From Paracoccus caeni (GTDB lineage Bacteria; Pseudomonadota; Alphaproteobacteria; Rhodobacterales; Rhodobacteraceae): DNA of 64,000 bases. The notes beneath the pieces were generated by a model. That model saw only the letters and a list, made by a program, of their open reading frames with translations, made no database searches and was not told the origin of the DNA. The translations under genes were made by a program, and so were the position numbers. Positions 55,894 to 63,629 of the stretch are shown piece by piece. How positions within the stretch are numbered: position 1 is the first letter of the stretch; the number at the start of each line of letters is the position of its first letter. The DNA lies in contig NZ_JAEPRQ010000003.1 of assembly GCF_016629665.1 (NCBI RefSeq), positions 248,001 to 312,000 on the forward strand, written 5' to 3'.

Positions 55894-56355
55894 ATGTTTC
55901 GTCTTGATGATCTGGATGAACGGATAGTTTCTGCGTTGCAGCGTGACGGATCGCTGAGCAGCGCGGCATTGGCCGAGGTGGTGAATGCCTCGCCTGCGTC
56001 CTGCTGGCGGCGGGTGAAGGCGCTGGAAGAGGCGGGGATCCTTGGCCCGACCGTTCGCATCGTGAAGCCCGAATCTCTGGGGCGGGGCTTGGATGTGTTC
56101 TGCCAGATCCGCATGAAATCGCAGGACGCGGCGGCGCGGATGGATTTTCAGCGGGTGCTTGAGGCAGAGCCGACCATCCTTGAAGTCTATTCGATCTCGG
56201 GTGAGTGGGATTATCTGCTGCATCTCGCCGTACGCGGGATGGCGGATTACGAGGAAATCCTGATGCACCGGATTCTGGCGCATCATTCGGTGGCGCAGGC
56301 GTCAAGCGTGTTTGCGCTGCGGCGGGTGAAGCATACGAATGTGGTGCCGGTTTAG
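55894..56355 (+). CDS. Lrp/AsnC family transcriptional regulator (BkdR-like)
   Basis: A 153-residue regulator. The N-terminal helix-turn-helix reads LDERIVSALQRDGSLSSAAL then VVNASPASCWRRVKALEEAG. The RAM ligand domain follows (about residues 70-145). It is divergent from the E1 gene across a 149-bp AT-rich gap that should contain its binding sites. Lrp-type BkdR activates branched-chain keto acid dehydrogenase genes in pseudomonads, so control of E1/E2 is likely. Confidence 0.88.
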   Translation: MFRLDDLDERIVSALQRDGSLSSAALAEVVNASPASCWRRVKALEEAGILGPTVRIVKPESLGRGLDVFCQIRMKSQDAAARMDFQRVLEAEPTILEVYSISGEWDYLLHLAVRGMADYEEILMHRILAHHSVAQASSVFALRRVKHTNVVPV

Positions 56356-56388
56356 GTGCGAGACTGATGCTTTTGCCGTCGACGGTGA

Positions 56389-56567
56389 AGCGCCTGCCCG
56401 GAATCGAGGTGCCTGAAAGGCACCGCCGGGCAGTGCCCGTCCGCCCCACCGGACGGGCACTTTGTCGACGTCCCGCGCTACAGTAATGTTCGGCGGGTTG
56501 GCGCGATAAAGTGTTCAGAACGACCGTTGTTGTGCCCATCCGGCGGACGGGCCCCGCCCTCTGCTAT
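56389..56567 (+). repeat. Dispersed structured repeat, copy 3 (upstream of paaX)
   Basis: The most diverged copy and the most informative. Its inner hairpin reads GGTGCC/GGCACC where copies 1, 2 and 4 read GGCGCA/TGCGCC, so both sides changed together. The second hairpin is a perfect 12-bp AGTGCCCGTCCG/CGGACGGGCACT. The 3' hairpin GCCCATCCG/CGGACGGGC is also intact. It ends 13 bp before the paaX promoter candidate and lies 33 bp after the regulator gene. Confidence 0.88.
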
Positions 56568-56580
56568 CCCATCACCGAAT

Positions 56581-56609
56581 TTGACAACAATCCCCCCGCT
56601 GACTAACCC
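56581..56609 (+). promoter_or_regulatory. Candidate paaX promoter
   Basis: TTGACA (56581-56586) and TAACCC (56604-56609) are separated by 17 bp, with the paaX ATG 37 bp further on. The -35 matches consensus; the -10 is weak. Confidence 0.5.
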
Positions 56610-56646
56610 CTTTTGAACCCTCACCGTCGGAACGGTCGCGAACGCC

Positions 56647-57486
56647 ATGCCCAGAACCCCCCTGATCGGCACCCTGACCGAGGATCTGACGCTGACCGCA
56701 GGCTCTTTCATCGTCACCATCTACGGCGATATCGTCGTCCCGCGTGGCGAGGTGTTGTGGATGGGCAGCCTTATCGAGATCTGCGCCCGGCTGGACATCA
56801 GCGAGAACCTTGTCCGCACCGCCGTCTCTCGCCTCGTCTCGGCCGACCGGCTTGAGGGCGAGCGTGTCGGACGGCGCAGCTATTACCGCCTAGCCCCTTC
56901 GGCCCGCGCCGAATTTGCCGATGCCGCACGGCTGCTTTACGCCCCCCGCGACCGCGCGAACAAGTGGCTGCTGGTTTTCGATGCAGACCTGCCCGAGGAT
57001 CAGGCCCGCCGCGCCCGGATGGCCAAAGTCGCGCCGGGCCTGTGGATCAGCCCCGACCGCGCAGACCTGCCCGCGACCCACGCCCCGATCCTGCGTGCCG
57101 AACCTGTGGCGGGGATCGACAGGCTGTCGGAACTCGCCCGCTTCTGGGACATGGATGAGCTGCATTCCCGCTACCGTGCCATGCTCGACCGCTTCCGCCC
57201 GCTGGCCGACCGTCTGGACGACATCACGCCCGAGGATGCACTGATCGCCCGGCTGCTGCTGGTCCATGTCTATCGCTCGGTCGTTCTGCGCGACCCCGGT
57301 TTGCCCGAGGCGGCGTTGCCGGAAGACTGGCCGGGAACCGAGGCGCAGCGCCTGTTCCGACAGCTTTATCTGGCGCTGTCGTCAAATGCCGACCGGCAAA
57401 TCGCCGCGATGATGGAGGGCGAGGCCGGTCCCCTTTCCGCAACGACCGACCGCACCACAGCCAGACTGGCGGCGCTGACAACGTAG
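56647..57486 (+). CDS. paaX: PaaX family transcriptional regulator
   Basis: A 279-residue GntR-like regulator. The N-terminal winged helix contains YGDIVVPRGEVLWMGSLIEI and the LDISENLVRTAVSRLVSADR helix-turn-helix. The long C-terminal domain (about residues 90-279) is PaaX-specific. In E. coli PaaX represses phenylacetate genes and releases DNA on binding phenylacetyl-CoA. It sits directly upstream of the paa operon, which carries a plausible operator. It is flanked on both sides by copies of the structured repeat. Confidence 0.9.
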   Translation: MPRTPLIGTLTEDLTLTAGSFIVTIYGDIVVPRGEVLWMGSLIEICARLDISENLVRTAVSRLVSADRLEGERVGRRSYYRLAPSARAEFADAARLLYAPRDRANKWLLVFDADLPEDQARRARMAKVAPGLWISPDRADLPATHAPILRAEPVAGIDRLSELARFWDMDELHSRYRAMLDRFRPLADRLDDITPEDALIARLLLVHVYRSVVLRDPGLPEAALPEDWPGTEAQRLFRQLYLALSSNADRQIAAMMEGEAGPLSATTDRTTARLAALTT

Positions 57487-57506
57487 ATTTTCGTCGTTGA
57501 AAGTTA

Positions 57507-57683
57507 ATTGCCCGCCCGGAGTCAAGGCGCAGAATGCGCCGCCGGGCAGTGCACAGCCGCCCCCCGGCTGGGCACTTTGGTGATGTTGCGCTCCACAGAT
57601 ATGACAGGGGAGGTGGCACCATAAAGTGCCAAGCGCGATCGTTGCAGGTGCCCAACCGCGGCTGTACGCTGCCCTCATCTCTT
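57507..57683 (+). repeat. Dispersed structured repeat, copy 4 (between paaX and paa operon)
   Basis: The first hairpin unit is as in copies 1 and 2. The second hairpin reads CAGCCG/CGGCTG where copy 3 has CGTCCG/CGGACG, another paired change. The core GGCACCATAAAGTGCC is conserved and the tail CTGCCCTCATCTCTT is shared with copy 1. It begins 20 bp after the paaX stop and could terminate the paaX transcript; it ends 9 bp before the inverted repeat in front of the thiolase gene. Confidence 0.88.
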
Positions 57684-57692
57684 TATTCTTAA

Positions 57693-57733
57693 ACATTACA
57701 GTAAATCTAAAATATTGCTTCACAGTGTAATGT
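57693..57733 (+). promoter_or_regulatory. Inverted-repeat operator candidate for the paa operon
   Basis: ACATTACA (57693-57700) and TGTAATGT (57726-57733) are perfect 8-bp inverted arms. Their centres are 33 bp apart, close to three helical turns. The right arm lies between the -35 and -10 boxes of the candidate promoter, so binding would block transcription. PaaX is the natural candidate binder, but the sequence differs from the published E. coli site. Confidence 0.6.
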
Positions 57734-57747
57734 ATTAATGCTATAAG
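57719..57747 (+). promoter_or_regulatory. Candidate promoter of the paa operon
   Basis: TTCACA (57719-57724) and TATAAG (57742-57747) with an exact 17-bp spacer, in a locally AT-rich stretch about 60 bp before the thiolase ATG. Confidence 0.6.
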
Positions 57748-57808
57748 GTGACCAAGCGGTCGATGAATTGGGAGAATCATCGGCTTTTCTCGGATCACCG
57801 GAGGGCGC

Positions 57809-59014
57809 ATGACCGAAGCATTCATCTGCGACGCAGTCCGCACACCAATCGGGCGCTATGGCGGCTCGCTGGCCCAGATTCGTGCCGACGATCTGGCGGC
57901 TTTGCCGCTGAAGGCGCTGATGGATCGCAATCCGGGTGTGAACTGGGCCGAGGCAGATGACCTGATCTTCGGCTGCGCCAATCAGGCGGGCGAGGATAAC
58001 CGCAATGTTGGCCGGATGGCGCTGCTGTTGGCGGGAATGCCGATCGACGTGCCGGGGACGACGGTGAACCGGCTCTGCGGCTCGGGGATGGATGCGGTCG
58101 GCATGGCGGCGCGGGCGATCCGGGCGGGCGATTGCGATTTCGTCATCGCGGGCGGCGTGGAAAGCATGACCCGCGCGCCCTTCGTGATGCCCAAGGCCGA
58201 CGCGGCCTTTTCGCGCGGCAATGCGGTCTATGACACCACCATCGGCTGGCGCTTCGTCAATCCGAAGATGAAGGCGGAATATGGCATCGATTCCATGCCG
58301 CAGACCGCCGACAACGTCGCCGCCGATTATAATATCAGCCGCGCCGATCAGGACGCCTTTGCCGCGCTGAGCCAGGCCCGCTGGACCGCCGCGCAGGAAG
58401 CCGGGCTGTTTCGGGATGAGATTGTCCCGGTCCAGATCCCGCAGCGCAAGGGTGATCCGGTCATCTTCGACACCGACGAACACCCGCGCCCCGGCACGAC
58501 CACCGAGACTTTGGCAAAGCTGAAAGGCATCAACGGCCCCGACCTGTCGGTCACCGCCGGCAATGCCTCGGGCGTCAATGACGGCGCCGCGGCGCTGTTG
58601 GTTCTGTCAGCCGAGGCTGCCGCGAAACAGAACCTCACCCCCAAGGCCCGCATCGTCGCCATGACTGCGGCGGGGGTCGAGCCGCGCATCATGGGCATTG
58701 GCCCGGCGCCTGCCGCGCGCAAGGTGCTGGCGCGGGCGGGTTTGACCATCGATCAGATGGATGTGATCGAGTTGAACGAGGCTTTCGCCAGTCAGGCGCT
58801 TGCCACGCTTCGCGACCTTGGATTGCCCGACGACGCCCCCCATGTGAATCCGAATGGAGGAGCGATTGCGCTAGGCCATCCGCTTGGAATGTCGGGTGCC
58901 CGGCTTGTCACGACCGCGATGTATCAGCTTCACCGCACCGGCGGGCGCTATGCGCTTTGCGCCATGTGCATTGGTGTCGGGCAGGGCATCGCGATCATCA
59001 TCGAACGCGTCTAG
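57809..59014 (+). CDS. paaJ: 3-oxoadipyl-CoA/3-oxo-5,6-dehydrosuberyl-CoA thiolase
   Basis: A 401-residue thiolase. The N-terminus [20 protein letters not shown] and the active site [18 protein letters not shown] (nucleophile Cys) match PcaF/PaaJ proteins. The second pair of catalytic residues is in [18 protein letters not shown] (His) and [10 protein letters not shown] (Cys). It cleaves acetyl-CoA units at the end of phenylacetate breakdown and also serves the beta-ketoadipate route. GGAGGG precedes the ATG. First gene of the operon, 15 bp before paaA. Confidence 0.92.
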   Translation: MTEAFICDAVRTPIGRYGGSLAQIRADDLAALPLKALMDRNPGVNWAEADDLIFGCANQAGEDNRNVGRMALLLAGMPIDVPGTTVNRLCGSGMDAVGMAARAIRAGDCDFVIAGGVESMTRAPFVMPKADAAFSRGNAVYDTTIGWRFVNPKMKAEYGIDSMPQTADNVAADYNISRADQDAFAALSQARWTAAQEAGLFRDEIVPVQIPQRKGDPVIFDTDEHPRPGTTTETLAKLKGINGPDLSVTAGNASGVNDGAAALLVLSAEAAAKQNLTPKARIVAMTAAGVEPRIMGIGPAPAARKVLARAGLTIDQMDVIELNEAFASQALATLRDLGLPDDAPHVNPNGGAIALGHPLGMSGARLVTTAMYQLHRTGGRYALCAMCIGVGQGIAIIIERV

Positions 59015-59029
59015 GGAAGGAAGCCAGCC

Positions 59030-60016
59030 ATGTATGCACAGCTTGTGAAATCCGAAGGCACTGCCAACCGCGATGAGATGACCCCCGAAGAGGTGGCCTT
59101 TCAGGACCGCATCGACCGGAACGAAAAGATCGAGCCGAAGGAATGGATGCCCGACGGTTATCGCAAGACGCTGATCCGCCAGATCGGCCAGCATGCCCAT
59201 AGCGAGATCGTCGGCCAGCTTCCCGAGGGCAACTGGATCACCCGCGCCCCCACGCTGGAGCGCAAGGCGATCCTGCTGGCCAAGGTGCAGGACGAGGCGG
59301 GGCATGGGCTTTACCTCTATTCCGCCGCCGAAACGCTGGGCGTCAGCCGCGATGAGCTGCTGGAGGCGCTGCATGCGGGTAAGATGAAATATTCCTCGAT
59401 CTTCAACTATCCCACCCTGACCTGGGCCGATATGGGCGCGGTCGGTTGGCTGGTCGATGGCGCGGCGATCATGAATCAGGTGCCGTTGCAACGCACCAGC
59501 TATGGCCCCTACAGCCGCGCGATGATCCGCATCTGCAAGGAAGAAAGTTTCCACCAGCGGCAGGGCTACGACATCATGATGAAGATGTGCGCGGGCACGC
59601 CGGAACAGAAGGCGATGGCGCAGGATGCGCTGAACCGCTTCTGGTATCCCGCGCTGATGATGTTCGGCCCCTCTGACAAGGACTCGGTCCATTCCGCGCA
59701 GTCGATGGCGTGGAGGATCAAGATGAACACCAATGACGAACTGCGCCAGAAATTCGTCGATCAGACGGTGCCGCAGGCCAAGTTTCTGGGCCTGACCGTC
59801 CCCGACCCGGACCTGCAATGGAACGAGGAAAAGGGCGGCCATGATTTCAGCGAACCCGATTGGTCCGAATTCTATGCCGTGCTTGCCGGGAACGGTCCCT
59901 GCAATGCCGAACGGCTGGGCGCGCGGGTCAAGGCTTGGGACGACGGCGCATGGTTCCGCGAAGGGCTGATGGCCCATGCGGCGAAACATTCAGGCGGGCG
60001 CGTCGCGGCCGAGTGA
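59030..60016 (+). CDS. paaA: 1,2-phenylacetyl-CoA epoxidase subunit PaaA
   Basis: A 328-residue catalytic subunit of the diiron multicomponent mono-oxygenase that epoxidises phenylacetyl-CoA. Both iron-binding ExxH motifs are intact: [17 protein letters not shown] and [19 protein letters not shown]. The protein forms heterodimers with PaaC. It lies inside the paaABCDE run. Confidence 0.95.
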   Translation: MYAQLVKSEGTANRDEMTPEEVAFQDRIDRNEKIEPKEWMPDGYRKTLIRQIGQHAHSEIVGQLPEGNWITRAPTLERKAILLAKVQDEAGHGLYLYSAAETLGVSRDELLEALHAGKMKYSSIFNYPTLTWADMGAVGWLVDGAAIMNQVPLQRTSYGPYSRAMIRICKEESFHQRQGYDIMMKMCAGTPEQKAMAQDALNRFWYPALMMFGPSDKDSVHSAQSMAWRIKMNTNDELRQKFVDQTVPQAKFLGLTVPDPDLQWNEEKGGHDFSEPDWSEFYAVLAGNGPCNAERLGARVKAWDDGAWFREGLMAHAAKHSGGRVAAE

Positions 60017-60062
60017 CCGCCCCGTCCGCCACGAACATCCAGCTTTCGGGAGGAAGCAAGAC

Positions 60063-60347
60063 ATGTCCAGCGAATGGCCCCTGTGGGAAATCTTTATCCG
60101 AGGTCAGCACGGCCTGAACCACCGCCATGTCGGCAGCCTGCATGCGCCGGATGCGGAAATGGCGATCCGCAATGCCCGCGATGTCTATACCCGTCGCAAC
60201 GAGGGGGTGTCGATCTGGGTGGTCCGCTCGAACGACATCACCGCGTCCAGCCCCTCGGACAAGGGGCCGCTTTATGAGCCGTCGAACAGCAAGGTCTATC
60301 GCCATCCGACCTTCTACGACATTCCCGATGAAGTGGGGCATATGTGA
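60063..60347 (+). CDS. paaB: 1,2-phenylacetyl-CoA epoxidase subunit PaaB
   Basis: A 94-residue subunit: WPLWEIFIRGQHGLNHRHVG at the start, then ALYTRR-like RDVYTRRNEGVSIWVV, the standard PaaB pattern. PaaB bridges PaaAC heterodimers and helps the reductase dock. The ATG at 60063 follows GGAGGAAG. The stop overlaps the paaC ATG (TGATG). Confidence 0.93.
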   Translation: MSSEWPLWEIFIRGQHGLNHRHVGSLHAPDAEMAIRNARDVYTRRNEGVSIWVVRSNDITASSPSDKGPLYEPSNSKVYRHPTFYDIPDEVGHM

Positions 60348-61213
60348 TGCCCTCGCTTCCCGATATGACCACGCCGAACCTTGCCGCGCTGGCAGGCGAT
60401 GCGACGGCGCAAGGCGGCCATCCCGCCGTGCCTGCCCCGGATGCAGGGCAGCCGGAATTTACCGAATGGCTGCAACGAGTCGGCGATAATTGCCTGATCC
60501 TTGGCCATCGGCTGTCCGAATGGTGCGGGCATGGCCCGGCGCTGGAGGAAGACATTGCCATTGCCAATCAGTCGCTTGATCTGATCGGCCAATGTCAGTT
60601 GTGGCTGGGTCTTGCCGCCGAGGTCGAGGGCAGGGGCCGCAGCGCCGACGATCTGGCCTATCTGCGCGACGTTCTTGCCTTTCGCAATGTGGTGCTGGTG
60701 GAGCGCCCGAACGGTGATTTCGGCCAGACACTGATGCGGCAATTCCTGTTCGATGCTTTCCATCTGGAATTGCTGCGCGGGCTGGAAAGCTCGACCGATG
60801 CCCGGGTTGCTGACATCGCGTCAAAGGCCGTCAAAGAGGTCGCCTATCACCTTGAACGCTCGGCCGATCTGGTGATCCGTCTGGGCGATGGAACCGCTGA
60901 CAGCCATGCCCGGATGCAGAAGGCGCTGGACCTTTTGTTCCCCTATACGGGCGAGATGTTTGCCGATGATGCGACCGACCGCGCGATGGCGAATGCCGGA
61001 ATCGCGCCGCTGCCCTCGACCCTGAAACCGGCATGGGACGCGGTGGTGGCCGAGGTGCTGACGGCGGCGAGTCTGACCCATCCGGGCGAGGTCTGGCAGC
61101 ATGGCACGACCGGCACAGGCGGCGGCAAGCGCGGTATCCATTCGGAACATCTGGGCTATCTGCTGGCCGAGATGCAGTTCCTTCAGCGCGCCTATCCGGG
61201 CGCGACGTGGTGA
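60347..61213 (+). CDS. paaC: 1,2-phenylacetyl-CoA epoxidase subunit PaaC
   Basis: A 288-residue structural partner of PaaA with the ferritin-like fold. It has DNCLILGHRLSEWCGHGPAL and EDIAIANQSLDLIGQCQLWL near the start and VAYHLERSADLVIRLGDGT in the middle. Iron ligands are incomplete, as expected for PaaC. A variable N-terminal extension of about 35 residues precedes the core. Coupled to paaB by a one-base overlap. Confidence 0.94.
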   Translation: MPSLPDMTTPNLAALAGDATAQGGHPAVPAPDAGQPEFTEWLQRVGDNCLILGHRLSEWCGHGPALEEDIAIANQSLDLIGQCQLWLGLAAEVEGRGRSADDLAYLRDVLAFRNVVLVERPNGDFGQTLMRQFLFDAFHLELLRGLESSTDARVADIASKAVKEVAYHLERSADLVIRLGDGTADSHARMQKALDLLFPYTGEMFADDATDRAMANAGIAPLPSTLKPAWDAVVAEVLTAASLTHPGEVWQHGTTGTGGGKRGIHSEHLGYLLAEMQFLQRAYPGATW

Positions 61214-61217
61214 CGCG

Positions 61218-61742
61218 ATGGAAACCGCGATCCGCCCAGATGAAGCGCAGATATGGGACTGGTTGTCTCAGGTGCCTGACCCGGAAATCCCGGTCATCAG
61301 CCTGACCGATCTGGGCATTATCCGCGATGTCGAATGGCAGGATGACACCTTGGTCGTCACCGTCACCCCGACCTATTCCGGCTGCCCGGCGACCACGATC
61401 ATCAATCTGGATATCGAAAGCGCGCTGCGCGATCACGGCATCGACAAGCTGCGCCTTGACCGCCGCCTGTCGCCGCCCTGGACGACCGACTGGCTGACCA
61501 AGGAAGGCCGCCAAAAGCTGGCCGATTACGGCATCGCCGCGCCGATCGACGGCACGGCGGCGGATGGTCGGCTGGTGGGGCGGATCGCCCGGCTGGCGGG
61601 CACGTCGAACCTTGTGATCACCTGCCCGCGCTGCGGCTCGAACGCGACCCAGAAGATCAGCCAGTTCGGCTCGACCCCCTGCAAGGCCAGCTATCGCTGC
61701 ACCGATTGTCTGGAACCCTTCGACTATTTCAAATGCATCTGA
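61218..61742 (+). CDS. paaD: PaaD, MIP18-family iron-sulfur maturation protein
   Basis: A 174-residue protein. The DUF59/MIP18 domain contains VPDPEIPVISLTDLGIIRDV and TYSGCPATTIINLDI. The C-terminus has a zinc-ribbon-like CPRCGS...YRCTDCLEPFDYFKC. PaaD is required for phenylacetyl-CoA epoxidase activity and probably helps assemble its iron centre. It starts 4 bp after paaC. Confidence 0.92.
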   Translation: METAIRPDEAQIWDWLSQVPDPEIPVISLTDLGIIRDVEWQDDTLVVTVTPTYSGCPATTIINLDIESALRDHGIDKLRLDRRLSPPWTTDWLTKEGRQKLADYGIAAPIDGTAADGRLVGRIARLAGTSNLVITCPRCGSNATQKISQFGSTPCKASYRCTDCLEPFDYFKCI

Positions 61743-61770
61743 ACGTGCATCCGGCACACAGGAACACCCA

Positions 61771-62847
61771 ATGGCACGCTTTCATCCGCTGAAGGTCACC
61801 GACATTCGCCGCGACACCCGCGACGCCGTGGTGGTGACCCTTGCCCCCCGCGACGAAGACCGGGCGCTGTTCGATTTCACCCAAGGCCAATACCTGACCT
61901 TCCGCCGCGACTTCGACGGCGAGGAATTGCGCCGCAGCTATTCGATCTGCGCGGGCCGGGACGAGGGCTTTCTGCGCGTCGGCATCAAGCGCGTCGATGG
62001 CGGCGCGTTTTCGACCTGGGCCAACGAAAACCTGACCCCCGGCGACGAGATCGAGGCGATGCCGCCAATGGGCCGCTTCCATACCGAGATTCAGCCCGAT
62101 GCCGCCCGCCAATATCTTGGCTTCGCGGCGGGCTCTGGTATCACGCCGATCCTGTCGATCATCAAGACCACGCTGGCCCGCGAGCCGAAATCCCGCTTCA
62201 CGCTGGTCTATGCCAACCGCCAGATCAACTCGATCATGTTCCGCGAAGAGCTTGAGGATCTGAAGAACCGCTACCTTGGCCGCTTCTCGGTCCTGCATGT
62301 CCTGAAATCCGAGGCGCAAGAGATCGACCTGTTCACAGGCCGCATCGACGGCGACAAGGTGGCTGCGCTGTTCCGACACTGGATCGACCCCAAAGCCGTC
62401 GATACCGTCTTCATCTGCGGCCCCGAGGGGATGATGCTGTCCGTCGCCGACGGCCTGCGTCAGCACGGCCTGACCGACGACCAGATCAAGTTCGAACTTT
62501 TCGCCAGCAGCCAACCGGGCCGCGCACGCCAGCCGGTCATCTCTCGCAACGCCGCCGAGGCGGGCACGGGCATCGCCGCCACCGTCACGCTGGACGGCGC
62601 CACCCGCAGCTTCGCGATGGCCCGCGAAGGCGAGACGATCCTTGACGCCGCCATCGCCAACAACATGGACGCGCCCTATTCCTGCAAGGCCGGGGTCTGC
62701 TCGACCTGCCGCTGCAAGGTGCTGAAGGGCGAGGTCGAGATGGCGGTGAACCACGCGCTGGAAGATTACGAGGTCCGCGCCGGTTACGTCCTGTCCTGCC
62801 AGGCCTATCCGATCAGCGACGATGTCGTCGTGACCTATGACGAGTGA
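61771..62847 (+). CDS. paaE: Phenylacetyl-CoA epoxidase reductase PaaE
   Basis: A 358-residue reductase. The FAD domain has EELRRSYSICAG, the NAD(P)H domain has FAAGSGITPILSIIKTTL and FICGPEGMM, and a C-terminal plant-type [2Fe-2S] domain has SCKAGVCSTCRCK and a final LSCQAYP cysteine. It passes electrons from NAD(P)H to the PaaA diiron site. It follows paaD by 28 bp. Confidence 0.94.
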   Translation: MARFHPLKVTDIRRDTRDAVVVTLAPRDEDRALFDFTQGQYLTFRRDFDGEELRRSYSICAGRDEGFLRVGIKRVDGGAFSTWANENLTPGDEIEAMPPMGRFHTEIQPDAARQYLGFAAGSGITPILSIIKTTLAREPKSRFTLVYANRQINSIMFREELEDLKNRYLGRFSVLHVLKSEAQEIDLFTGRIDGDKVAALFRHWIDPKAVDTVFICGPEGMMLSVADGLRQHGLTDDQIKFELFASSQPGRARQPVISRNAAEAGTGIAATVTLDGATRSFAMAREGETILDAAIANNMDAPYSCKAGVCSTCRCKVLKGEVEMAVNHALEDYEVRAGYVLSCQAYPISDDVVVTYDE

Positions 62848-62856
62848 GGCGGTGCC

Positions 62857-63609
62857 ATGTCCGACACGATGAATATCGAAGACTATCTGGCAAAGGGCGG
62901 CGTCCTGACCGCGCCCGACAATGTCCCCGCCCGCTATCGGGGCGAATTGTTGCGGCTGATGTCCTCTTTCGTGGACAGCGAATTGGCGGCCTCTGCCGGT
63001 TTCGCCAATTCCATCAACTTCGCGCCGGGCATCAAGGAACGCATCGCCGCCAGCCGGATCACGCTGGAAAAGGCCGATCATGCCGAACGCGTCCTGCGGA
63101 TCATGGGCGATTTCGGCACCGATATGGCGCGCTATCAGGCAACCCATGACTGGGCCTCGCGCCAGCCCCGCGACAGCGACATAGGCGCGGCCCGTCAGAT
63201 GGACGACATGCGCCTGTCGGTCTTTCACTACCCGATCACCGGCTGGGCCGATGCCGTGGTGATGAACGTGCTGCAAGGCCTTGCCACCGGCGTCCAGATG
63301 ACCGAACTGACCCGCCTTTCCTATGGTCCCTTGGCCGAGGTCTTTCGCGAAATCGCCCCGCGTGAGGCCCGCCATGCCGAACTTGGCCTTGAAGGGTTGG
63401 AGCGTCTGGCCGCGACCGACAAAGGCCGCGATGCCGCCCGCGAGGCCATCACCTATTGGCGCCCCCGCGTTGCCGCCGGTTTCGGCACGGCAGGTTCGAC
63501 ACGGTTCGAGCGGCTGAAAACCTTCGGCCTGCGCCACCATGCGAACGAAGACCTGCTGGCCCGCTGGACCCGCCTTGCCGATGGGCATCTGGCGCGTCTG
63601 GGCCTGTGA
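62857..63609 (+). CDS. Extra ferritin-like phenylacetic acid catabolic protein (PaaA/PaaC family)
   Basis: A 250-residue helical protein inserted between paaE and paaZ, 9 bp after paaE. One canonical ExxH is present (PREARHAELGLEGLERL); the equivalent position in the earlier helix reads EKADHAERV, so the first motif is altered. It resembles PaaC-type subunits more than the catalytic PaaA, and shares the WADAVVMNVLQG type of core helix. Its role in the epoxidase is unknown; chaperone, alternate subunit or separate oxygenase are all possible. Confidence 0.8.
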   Translation: MSDTMNIEDYLAKGGVLTAPDNVPARYRGELLRLMSSFVDSELAASAGFANSINFAPGIKERIAASRITLEKADHAERVLRIMGDFGTDMARYQATHDWASRQPRDSDIGAARQMDDMRLSVFHYPITGWADAVVMNVLQGLATGVQMTELTRLSYGPLAEVFREIAPREARHAELGLEGLERLAATDKGRDAAREAITYWRPRVAAGFGTAGSTRFERLKTFGLRHHANEDLLARWTRLADGHLARLGL

Positions 63610-63629
63610 TATTTCTGGAAGGACATCCC

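Noticed and set aside
45440..57690. Possible CRISPR array or insertion sequence behind the dispersed repeats
   Set aside because: Units are about 177 bp and kilobases apart, with no regular spacers, no cas genes, no transposase and no clear target-site duplications.
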